Origin: QWPN01 sp044238145
Lineage (GTDB): Bacteria; Planctomycetota; Planctomycetia; Pirellulales; UBA1268
Length of the DNA stretch: 64,000 nt
Assembly (NCBI GenBank): GCA_044238145.1
Contig: JBIIDT010000001.1
Span: 62,001-126,000 of the forward strand
Reading direction: 5' to 3'
Shown here in pieces: positions 34,026 through 40,666 of this stretch (position 1 is the first letter of the stretch; every line of letters begins with the position of its first letter). Under the pieces are notes generated by a model. It made no database searches. It had not been told where the DNA came from and was given only the letters and a program-made list of their open reading frames with translations. The translations under genes and the position numbers were made by a program.

Positions 34026-34313
34026 ATGATCTGCCTGAACGTGCTCCTCACCGCCAAGGACGCGGCCGACGTGCCGCGGATCCGCGAGCATCTCGCCGCC
34101 GCGATGCGTTCGAGCCGCACCGAGCCGGGCTGCCTGCGGTTCGACGTCTACCACTCCACGGCCGAGCCACGGCGGTTCACGCTCGTCGAGCACTGGGCCG
34201 ACCAGGCGGCCCTCGACGCCCACCGGCTCGCCGCGGCCTACACCACCATCTACAAGCCCCACGTCATGCCGCTGGTGGATCGCGAGGGGCACCCGAGCAC
34301 GCTTTTGGAGTAG
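34026..34313 (+). CDS. Antibiotic biosynthesis monooxygenase (ABM) domain protein
   Basis: 95-residue dimeric alpha+beta-barrel (ABM/YgiN-like) protein. Family signatures are MICLNVLLTAKDAADVPRIREHL, RTEPGCLRFDVYHS, RRFTLVEHWADQAALDAH and HVMPLVDREG. Members are quinol monooxygenases or stress-related haem/quinone-binding proteins. It begins 29 nt after the methyltransferase gene, so it may be the last member of the riboswitch operon. ATG 34026 is preferred over GTG 34023. Confidence 0.82.
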   Translation: MICLNVLLTAKDAADVPRIREHLAAAMRSSRTEPGCLRFDVYHSTAEPRRFTLVEHWADQAALDAHRLAAAYTTIYKPHVMPLVDREGHPSTLLE

Positions 34314-34330
34314 CGGCGGTCGGCCGGAAC

Positions 34331-34387
34331 GGCAAAAGTCTCCTCGCCAAGGCCGCGGCGGCCTGACGCTCGTCGAGCGTTCGCCGA
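34331..34387. repeat. 57-bp dispersed element, copy A
   Basis: A short repeat that opens GGCAAAAGTCTCCTCG, contains a GC-rich hairpin around GGCCGCGGCGGCC, then ACGCTC/GAGCGT with a GTC loop, and ends TTCGCCGA. Copy B at 36812-36868 is the same length, with all differences confined to three bases on each side of the first stem. It lies between the ABM gene and pabA. Confidence 0.75.
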
Positions 34388-34415
34388 TTCCGGCCTCCTT
34401 GGTTCGCGCATCGGC

Positions 34416-35012
34416 ATGATTCTCCTCATCGACAACTACGATTCCTTCACCTGGAACCTCGTGCAGCGGTTCGGCGAGGTCGCGCCCGACGTGCCCGTCG
34501 AGGTGCACCGCAACGACCGGATCACCGGCGACGAGATCGCGGCGAAGGCCCCGAGCCACCTGGTGATCTCGCCCGGCCCCTGCACGCCGGACGACGCGGG
34601 CATCTCCTGCGACGTGGTCCGCCGCTTCGCCGGGCGGATGCCGATCCTCGGCGTGTGCCTCGGGCACCAGTCGATCGGCCAGGTGTTCGGCGGCACGATC
34701 GTCAGGGCGAAGCGGCTGATGCACGGGAAGGTGGACCGCATCGAGCACGCCGGCAAGGGGCTGTTCGCGGGCTTGCCAAGCCCCGTCGAGGCGACCCGCT
34801 ATCACAGCCTCGTGATCGACCCGCCGACGCTGCCGCGGGAGTTCGAGGTCGACGCCTGGTCCACCGCCCCCGACGGGTCCCGCGAGATCATGGCCATCCG
34901 CCACAAGACGCTGCCCGTCTACGGCGTGCAGTTCCATCCCGAGAGCTTCCTCACGCCGGCGGGCTACGACCTGCTGCGGGCGTTCCTGGCCCTCGCCCCC
35001 GGCGCCGCATGA
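34416..35012 (+). CDS. pabA: Aminodeoxychorismate/anthranilate synthase component II (glutamine amidotransferase)
   Basis: 198-residue class I glutamine amidotransferase that supplies ammonia for p-aminobenzoate or anthranilate synthesis. It starts MILLIDNYDSFTWNLVQ. Nucleophile Cys81 lies in ILGVCLGHQ, and His174 and Glu176 are in VQFHPES. PabA and TrpG cannot be separated by these motifs. No component I gene is adjacent. Its stop overlaps the moeA start (ATGA). Confidence 0.9.
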   Translation: MILLIDNYDSFTWNLVQRFGEVAPDVPVEVHRNDRITGDEIAAKAPSHLVISPGPCTPDDAGISCDVVRRFAGRMPILGVCLGHQSIGQVFGGTIVRAKRLMHGKVDRIEHAGKGLFAGLPSPVEATRYHSLVIDPPTLPREFEVDAWSTAPDGSREIMAIRHKTLPVYGVQFHPESFLTPAGYDLLRAFLALAPGAA

Positions 35013-36286
35013 TCGACCTCGCCGCCGCGGTCGCGCTCGTGGAACGCTCGGCGGCGCCGCTGCCGCCGCGGCGGCAACGGCTGCTCGAAGCCGTGGGGCG
35101 CCGCCTCGCCGCCGGCGTCGTCGCCGACTGCGACTCGCCGCCGTGGGACCGGGCCATGATGGACGGCTTCGCGGTGCGGTCGAGCGACTTCGGCCGCCCG
35201 GGCGAGATCGTGGAACTCGACGTGGCCGTGGACCTGGCCGCCGGCGACGTCACGGCGATCGAGATCCGCCCTGGCGGCTGCGCCCGGATCATGACCGGCG
35301 CCCCGATCCCGGCCGGGGCCGACGCGGTCGTGCCGGTGGAGCGAGCCGTGGACGGCACGGCCGGCGTCCACGCCGGCGGCCGCGTGCGGCTCGTGGAGCC
35401 GAAGTTTCGGCCGGGCCAGCACGTGGCGCGGCAGGCGGCGGCGTTCGCCCGGGGCCGCGAGGTGCTTCCCGCCGAAACGGTGCTCGGCGCCGCCGAGGTG
35501 GGCCTGGCCGCGGAGGCCGGTGCCACGCACGTGGTCGCCGCCCCGCGGGTCCGCGTGGCGATCGCCTCGACGGGAAGTGAACTCGTCCCCTGCGACGCCG
35601 TGCCCGCCTTCGGCCAGACGCGCAACTCCAACGGCCCGATGATCGCCGCCGCGGTGTCGCTGTTGGGTGCCGAGCCGATCACGCTCGGGCTGGCGGCCGA
35701 CAAGCCGGAGGCGATCCGGGCGCTCGTCATGCAGGGCCTCGCCGCCGACGTGCTCGTGCTCTCCGGCGGCGTGTCGGCCGGCGACCTCGATCTCGTGCCC
35801 GCGATCTTCGCCCGCTGCGGCGTCGAGCAGGTGTTTCACAAGGTGCGTCTCAAGCCGGGCAAGCCGGTCTGGTTCGGCGTGCTCACGCGACCAGACGGCG
35901 CACCGGCCACGCTGGTCTTCGGCCTGCCGGGCAATCCGGCGAGCAGCCTCGTGTGCTTCGAGCTCTTCGTGCGGCCCGCGATCATGATCCTCGCGGGCGC
36001 GTCGCGCGATCGGTGGCACCTGCCGCGGGAGCAGGCCGTGCTCGGCGCGGCGGCGAAGGCCGCGGCCGACCGACCCGTCTACCTGCCCAGCCGCCTCGCC
36101 CACGGGCAGCGGGGCCTCGTGGCCACGCCGCAGCCCTGGACGGGCTCGTCGGACCTGCTCGGCCTCGCCGGCGCCGCGGGCCTCGTCGCGCTGCCGGCCG
36201 ACGGCCGCGTGCACGAGCCGGGCGAGACGGTCGAGATCCTCCGCCGCGACCCGCTGGAGCGGCGGTCCTCGTCCACCGCTCCATGA
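35009..36286 (+). CDS. moeA: Molybdopterin molybdotransferase
   Basis: 425 residues. Inserts molybdate into adenylylated molybdopterin in molybdenum cofactor synthesis. Signatures are PWDRAMMDGFAVRSSDF, ARIMTGAPIPAGADAVVP, IASTGSELV, TRNSNGPMI, LSGGVSAGDLDLVP and FGLPGNPASSLVCFELFVRP. Domains I-IV appear complete. Translationally coupled to pabA/trpG, with no other moa/moe gene in the window. Confidence 0.94.
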   Translation: MIDLAAAVALVERSAAPLPPRRQRLLEAVGRRLAAGVVADCDSPPWDRAMMDGFAVRSSDFGRPGEIVELDVAVDLAAGDVTAIEIRPGGCARIMTGAPIPAGADAVVPVERAVDGTAGVHAGGRVRLVEPKFRPGQHVARQAAAFARGREVLPAETVLGAAEVGLAAEAGATHVVAAPRVRVAIASTGSELVPCDAVPAFGQTRNSNGPMIAAAVSLLGAEPITLGLAADKPEAIRALVMQGLAADVLVLSGGVSAGDLDLVPAIFARCGVEQVFHKVRLKPGKPVWFGVLTRPDGAPATLVFGLPGNPASSLVCFELFVRPAIMILAGASRDRWHLPREQAVLGAAAKAAADRPVYLPSRLAHGQRGLVATPQPWTGSSDLLGLAGAAGLVALPADGRVHEPGETVEILRRDPLERRSSSTAP

Positions 36287-36288
36287 AG

Positions 36289-36308
36289 CCCCCGGCGCGA
36301 GCCGGGGG
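36289..36308. terminator. Perfect GC hairpin between convergent genes
   Basis: CCCCCGGC (36289-36296) pairs with GCCGGGGG (36301-36308) around GCGA, starting 2 bases after the moeA stop and ending 8 bases before the Dabb gene stop. There is no T-tract; it may still act as a bidirectional terminator or RNA-end stabiliser. Confidence 0.55.
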
Positions 36309-36316
36309 ACCGCGGG

Positions 36317-36742
36317 TCAGTCCTGCGTCCAGTAGTCCACGACGCATACCTTGTCGACGTGCGGGCCGATGAGGGCCACGAACTCCTTGTGCGCCGGGTG
36401 CGGCAGATAGGCGTCGCGGTCGGCCGCGGTGGCGAAGGTCACGAGGAAGCAGTGGGTGAAGCCCTGCGCCTTGCCCTCGGGCGAGACGTCGGTGCCCCAC
36501 TCGAAGCCGGCGATCTCCTTGATCTTCGCCGGCAGACCGCGGAAGCCGGCCACGATCCGGGCCACGTCCTCGGGCGTCGAGGTGTCCTTGAACTTGAAGA
36601 GCACGACGTGCCGCAGCCGCCGCGGGCCGTCCGCCTTCTCGGCGGCGCCGGCAGGGGGCGTGGTGCGGGCGATGGCCAGGCCGACGCCGAAGACGGCCAG
36701 CAGGAGCAGGGCGGCTTTGGGGATCAGCGACAGCGGAGCCAT
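36317..36742 (-). CDS. Dabb-family protein with signal peptide/anchor
   Basis: 141 residues. A hydrophobic N-terminus (LIPKAALLLLAVFGVGLAI) is a signal or anchor. The body is a Dabb (stress-responsive alpha/beta barrel) domain: RLRHVVLFKFKDTSTPEDVARIVAGFRGLP, FEWGTDVSPEG, FTHCFLVTFATAADRDAYLPHPAHKEFV. Such ferredoxin-like barrels dimerise and bind small hydrophobic ligands. GGAG lies 10 bases upstream of ATG 36742. Confidence 0.85.
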   Translation of the reverse strand: MAPLSLIPKAALLLLAVFGVGLAIARTTPPAGAAEKADGPRRLRHVVLFKFKDTSTPEDVARIVAGFRGLPAKIKEIAGFEWGTDVSPEGKAQGFTHCFLVTFATAADRDAYLPHPAHKEFVALIGPHVDKVCVVDYWTQD

Positions 36743-36811
36743 GATCGATCTCCTTGGCAATGGGATGGGATACAAGCGCAGGAGACGTCTGTGTAGCACC
36801 GGCTCGGGGGC

Positions 36812-36868
36812 GGCAAAAGTCTCCTCGCTGGGGCCGCGGCGGCCCCACGCTCGTCGAGCGTTCGCCGA
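36812..36868. repeat. 57-bp dispersed element, copy B
   Basis: Second copy of the element at 34331-34387. Here the GC stem is longer (TGGGGCCG with CGGCCCCA) because the three flanking bases on each side pair; in copy A they do not. It lies upstream of the Dabb gene, within a 272-base region (36743-37014) where I see no gene and only further small inverted repeats. Confidence 0.75.
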
Positions 36869-37014
36869 CCCCCTCGCCTACCTCACCCAGCTGCCAACTC
36901 GCCGCTCCAGCACAACCAGATGCGCTCTCATTGACTGCGTCGCCGGATGCGACGCCTTCGAGAGCGAGCGGCGGCTCGCCGAGCAAAACGGAGCCAGGAG
37001 GGTCCGTTGTGCGC

Positions 37015-37410
37015 TCAAGACGGCAGGCTGCGGTGGAAGTGCACGTGCTTCCAGCCGGCGGCGAACCGCTTCCAGATCCGCGTCTCCTCGCAGGTCGTGG
37101 TGACCGGGCTGCCGGAGGCGTCGAGCTTTTGCACCAGCCGCACGTAGGCCACGAGCGCCACGTCGTCGGCGAGCATCTTGACCATGGGCGCGGCGATCGT
37201 GGTCGTCGGGGCCGTCTTGGCCGGGCCGCCGCCCAGCTTGAAGTAGAACTCGTGGAAGGGGAGGCCCTCGACCAGGTGCCCCCGGGCCTCGGGCTCGAAG
37301 CAGGTGATGTCGGGTGCCACGAGTTCGCGGTAGGCGGGCCAGTCGCCGGCGGCGATCGTGGCGAGCAACTTGCGGGTGAGGTCGAGGACCTCGTCGGCGG
37401 CGGTGGGCAC
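37015..37410 (-). CDS. CaMKII association domain-like (NTF2-fold) protein
   Basis: 131 residues. EVLDLTRKLLATIAAGDWPAYRELVAPDITCFEPEARGHLVEGLPFHEFYF is the characteristic opening of the calcium/calmodulin kinase II association domain superfamily, common in bacteria as stand-alone SnoaL-like proteins. ETRIWKRFAAGWKHVHFHRS is the closing strand pair. No catalytic residues are evident; small oligomeric ligand-binding proteins are typical. It is 18 nt downstream of thyX. Confidence 0.85.
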   Translation of the reverse strand: MPTAADEVLDLTRKLLATIAAGDWPAYRELVAPDITCFEPEARGHLVEGLPFHEFYFKLGGGPAKTAPTTTIAAPMVKMLADDVALVAYVRLVQKLDASGSPVTTTCEETRIWKRFAAGWKHVHFHRSLPS

Positions 37411-37428
37411 GGTGGATCTCCGGAAGGG

Positions 37429-38355
37429 TCAGGTGGCGGCCGGCCGCACGAGGCCGAGGCCGACGAGCTTCTCGAGGCATTCGTCCCGCTCGCGGCACCG
37501 CTCCAGGCCCCGCCACGACGGGTCCTGCGCCGCGAGGAAGGCCTCGTGCGTGGCGGGCACGCCCGCCGCCGAGGCCGCCAGCCGGCCGATCACCTCGCGG
37601 TCGAGCCGCGTCAGCCGCAGGGCCTCGACCCGATAGTCGAGGAACGCCTCCCAGACGAGCGGGAACAGCGGGGCCACGATTTCCTGGCCGATCGTCTCGG
37701 CGTAGCGGCGGATCTCGAGTTGGGCGTGCGCGTCCATCCGCAGGGCGAGGAAGTGGAGGAGGTTGTGGAGGTCGATCTTCCAGTAGGCCTCGGTGTAGGT
37801 GGAGAGCGGCAGGTCCTTGCGGGCCTGCTCGCGGGCGATCCCCGCCTCGAGCCGCTCCTCGTACACCTTGCGGGCGGCCGTCTGCAGGTCGTGCTCAGCC
37901 TGCGTGAGCCGCTGGCCCGCGGCGGCGGGCACGAGGCCGCCGGAGCCCTGGCGGTTGCTGGCCGCCTGGGTCCGCCACTCGGCATCGCCCGTGGCCTGCA
38001 TCGAGTCGATGGCGAGCGAGTAGCGGGTGGAATACTCGTTGACGCTCGCCGTGCGATGCCGGATCCACTGCCGCCAGCAGTCCATCGGCACGCGGACGAC
38101 GAACTTCAGCTCCGCCATCTCGAAGGGCGTGGTGTGCGCGTGCCGCATCAGGTAGCGGATCAGCTGGCGGTCGTCGCTGACCTTGCGCGTGCCCTCGCCG
38201 TAGCTGACCCGGGCCGCCTGCACGACCGAGCCGTCGTCGCCCATGCAGTCGACGAGGGCCACGAACCCGTCGTCGAGCACCGGGAACTTCCGCCAGCGGA
38301 GCGAATCGAGCCGGGCGGCGCGATCGCTGGTCTGGGGCGGGCTGGGGGCGGACAT
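37429..38355 (-). CDS. thyX: Flavin-dependent thymidylate synthase
   Basis: 308 residues. Methylates dUMP with methylene-tetrahydrofolate and FAD. The ThyX motif RHRTASVNEYSTRYS is at 99-113, with HTTPFEMAELKFVVRVP before it and YWKIDLHNLLHFLALR later. It has an extra C-terminal segment of about 60 residues (EALRLTRLDREVIGRLAASA...), seen in some planctomycete homologues. No ThyA is visible nearby. Confidence 0.95.
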   Translation of the reverse strand: MSAPSPPQTSDRAARLDSLRWRKFPVLDDGFVALVDCMGDDGSVVQAARVSYGEGTRKVSDDRQLIRYLMRHAHTTPFEMAELKFVVRVPMDCWRQWIRHRTASVNEYSTRYSLAIDSMQATGDAEWRTQAASNRQGSGGLVPAAAGQRLTQAEHDLQTAARKVYEERLEAGIAREQARKDLPLSTYTEAYWKIDLHNLLHFLALRMDAHAQLEIRRYAETIGQEIVAPLFPLVWEAFLDYRVEALRLTRLDREVIGRLAASAAGVPATHEAFLAAQDPSWRGLERCRERDECLEKLVGLGLVRPAAT

Positions 38356-38408
38356 CGGCGGGCCTGCGGTGACGGGGCGTCACAGCATGGGGCACGGCCG
38401 CCGCGGGG

Positions 38409-38669
38409 TCAATCCTTCGCCAGCAGTTCCTGCAGGAGCTGGGCAAGTTTGCGGGCGTCGTCGCTCTTCCGCACGTGCTCGATCCGCGCCGGCGGGACGC
38501 CGAGCTTGGCGAGCGATCCGGTCACGCTCGTCCACAGCTTCTCCCGCTTCTTGCCCTCGGCGAGATACAGGTCGGTGACCTGCTCGCCGAGCCGCTGGAG
38601 CAGGGCGGTGTCGAGGTTCTCGTAGTAGTTCTTGACGATCGTCCGCTGGTATTTCGTCAGTTCCGCCAT
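38409..38669 (-). CDS. Small conserved hypothetical protein
   Basis: 86 residues, all-helical in appearance: YQRTIVKNYYENLDTALLQRLGEQVTDLYLAEGKKREKLWTSV, then LAKLGVPPARIEHVRKSDD. Charged and soluble, without a signal. I recall proteins of this length and opening in other planctomycetes, but the function is unknown. It is divergent from the ferredoxin gene, 84 nt away. ATG 38669 is the only start that leaves this compact helical protein. Confidence 0.7.
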   Translation of the reverse strand: MAELTKYQRTIVKNYYENLDTALLQRLGEQVTDLYLAEGKKREKLWTSVTGSLAKLGVPPARIEHVRKSDDARKLAQLLQELLAKD

Positions 38670-38753
38670 CGCCCGCCGTCCGCTCCGCTGGAAGGGTGCC
38701 GCCGCGCCGATTACAGTATCGGACGATCCGCCCCCCGCCGTCGAGAGAAACCG

Positions 38754-39101
38754 ATGCCCACGATCACGTTCGCCAACGAAAAGAAGGAAATCCAGGTCCC
38801 CAACGGAGCCAACTTGCGGAAGGAGGCCCTGCGGGCCGGCGTCCAGCTCTATCCGGGGATCCACAAGTTCGCCAACTGCCACGGGTTCGGCAGCTGCGGC
38901 AGCTGCCGGGTGCTGGTCACCAAGGGGATGGAGAACACCAGCCCCAAGGGAATCCTCGAGTCGGCCCGGCTCGCCGTCTCGCTGGCCGCCATCGGCAACG
39001 AGCAGACGATGCGGCTGGCCTGCCAGACGCGGGTCGAGGGGGACATCACCGTCACGACCTGCCCCCCGATGAACCTGTACGGCGAGAACTTTTTCAGCTG
39101 A
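38754..39101 (+). CDS. 2Fe-2S ferredoxin
   Basis: 115-residue plant/adrenodoxin-type ferredoxin. Cluster ligands are Cys42, Cys48, Cys51 (NCHGFGSCGSCRV) and Cys90 (RLACQT). The C-terminus ends in NLYGENFFS. It carries single electrons; the partner oxidoreductase is not adjacent. It lies 19 nt upstream of a PII-like gene, which hints at a shared role. Confidence 0.9.
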   Translation: MPTITFANEKKEIQVPNGANLRKEALRAGVQLYPGIHKFANCHGFGSCGSCRVLVTKGMENTSPKGILESARLAVSLAAIGNEQTMRLACQTRVEGDITVTTCPPMNLYGENFFS

Positions 39102-39120
39102 CTCCGGCCGGCGGGCGCGC

Positions 39121-39429
39121 ATGAAGGAAGTGATCGCCGTCGTCAAGCCGTTCCTGGCGGAGCGGGTGCTCGAGGCCCTGAAGCTCGCGCCGCTCGAAGC
39201 CTGCACCGTGGGCGAGGTGAAGGGCTACGGCCGGCAGAAGAGCTACCTCGACCAGTACGGCGACAGCGAGTATTCGCTCGCCTTCCTCCCGAAGGTGGAG
39301 ATCCGGCTGTGGGTCGACGACGCCCGCGTCGACGAGGTCGTGGAGCGGATCGTGTCGGCCGCCCGCACGGGCCGGATCGGCGACGGCAAGATCTTCGTGC
39401 TCCCGGCCGCCGCGGCCATCGACGTGTGA
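39121..39429 (+). CDS. PII-like signal protein
   Basis: 102-residue GlnB/GlnK-like protein. MKEVIAVVKPFLAERVLEAL is the first strand and helix. GEVKGYGRQKSYLDQYGDSEYSLAFLPKVEIRLWVDD includes a T-loop that keeps a Tyr near the usual uridylylation site, and RTGRIGDGKIFVLP is the nucleotide-binding B-loop. It lacks the C-terminal Arg-rich tail of canonical GlnB, so ATP/ADP binding may differ. Likely a nitrogen or energy sensor whose target is not in the window, apart from the adjacent ferredoxin. Confidence 0.85.
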   Translation: MKEVIAVVKPFLAERVLEALKLAPLEACTVGEVKGYGRQKSYLDQYGDSEYSLAFLPKVEIRLWVDDARVDEVVERIVSAARTGRIGDGKIFVLPAAAAIDV

Positions 39430-39436
39430 GTCCGCG

Positions 39437-40312
39437 TCAGCGGCGGAAGATGCCGGTGGCGTACCAGATGCCGTTCGAGCCGCGGCGGATGTCGTAGCCG
39501 TAGGCCGCCTGCGGGCTGCGGACCGCGTTCCAGTGGCCCGACGACTGCCGCCAGCTGGCGACGCAGTCGACGCACGAGTCGAGCAGGTCCTGGTCGGGCC
39601 AGCTCTCCGCGCACACCTCGGCCGCGGAGCCGCCGAGCTGCTGCGACCGCGTCTCCCAGCCGTGGTGCCCCTGGCGGCGGATCCGCGCCTGGTGGGCCGA
39701 GTGGGCGGCCGCCGCGGCGCCCAGTCCCGGGTCGCAGGTGCCGGCGGTGCTTTGGGGCCCCTCCGGGTGGATCCGCACGGCGAGGATGAGCGACCGCTGC
39801 GTGAGCGAGCCGGTCGGCAGCGCGGCGAGTTCGGCGACGTGATCCGGTGCGAAGCGGTAGTACTTGCCCGCCGCCCGGGGCAGGATCGAGACGATCCGGC
39901 CGGCGTACTCGGGGTGGGCGTGGTCGACGACGAACACGCCGGCTCCGCCGCGCATCTCCGCGAGGCCGGGGTCGGCCGCCAGGGCCGCACCGCCGCCGTC
40001 CAGGCCGATCCGGCAGAACACCCAGGGCGTGCCGCTCCCGGCGAACCGCCGCTGGACGTCGGGCCGCTCGAGCGTCCGGCCCGCCAGATCGTCGGCATCA
40101 CCCGACCGCGGCTCGACGGAGACGAGGAGCATGGCCTGCCCGTCGCGAGCCGCCTCGAGGGCGGCGGCGTAGTCGTCGATCCGCTGCACGGCGGCTTCCG
40201 GCATGGGCCGCAGGGGGATGGGCGTGGCGGCGGTCGCGCCGGCGGCCCAGCAGGCGGCGGCCACGGCGGCGCAGCGAACGAGCGTGTCGAGGGATGTGGG
40301 GAACGCGTGCAT
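39437..40312 (-). CDS. Secreted protein with possible thioredoxin-like and CAP/SCP-like parts
   Basis: 291 residues, with a signal peptide (TLVRCAAVAAACWAAGATAATP). The N-terminal half (about 50-170) has a thioredoxin-like feel: AARDGQAMLLVSVEP, ERPDVQRRFAGSGTPWVFCRIG and GGAGVFVVDHAHPEYAGR, but lacks a CxxC site. The C-terminal part (about 205-291) resembles a CAP/SCP domain: AHSAHQARIRRQGHHGWETRS, LLDSCVDCVASWRQSSGHWNAV and YGYDIRRGSNGIWYATGIF. Both assignments are tentative. Confidence 0.6.
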   Translation of the reverse strand: MHAFPTSLDTLVRCAAVAAACWAAGATAATPIPLRPMPEAAVQRIDDYAAALEAARDGQAMLLVSVEPRSGDADDLAGRTLERPDVQRRFAGSGTPWVFCRIGLDGGGAALAADPGLAEMRGGAGVFVVDHAHPEYAGRIVSILPRAAGKYYRFAPDHVAELAALPTGSLTQRSLILAVRIHPEGPQSTAGTCDPGLGAAAAAHSAHQARIRRQGHHGWETRSQQLGGSAAEVCAESWPDQDLLDSCVDCVASWRQSSGHWNAVRSPQAAYGYDIRRGSNGIWYATGIFRR

Positions 40313-40666
40313 GCGGAGGGCTTCCTTCCTGGAGGGGCGCGATCTGCCGCGTCGCCCGGGGGACGGCGCGGAGCGGCGATTGAACGGCCCACGGCAGCCC
40401 TCGACAAGGGGCGGAGGATGCGCAGGCCTTGCGGATGCCGTCGGGTTTGCTCGACTTGCGGCCTGGGAGTTCTGGCGTAAGTTGAACGCCTGGCTTCGCT
40501 TACGGTCCGGCGGCGGAAAAAATCGTCGCGCGGCCGGAAATCGTGGCCGAGGTCCGCTCGAACACCCCGGGAGACTGCCGTGGAGGCGGATCGGACCCGC
40601 GGACTACACTCTCGACTCGCTCGCGGCCCCGGGGACCGGTTTTTCATCCGCACAGGCAGACCAACC
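40313..40666. other. Divergent intergenic region
   Basis: 354 bases between divergent genes. A TACACT hexamer lies near 40612 and could be a -10 element for the plus-strand gene. Otherwise there are only GC-rich stretches and no coding signal. Confidence 0.4.
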
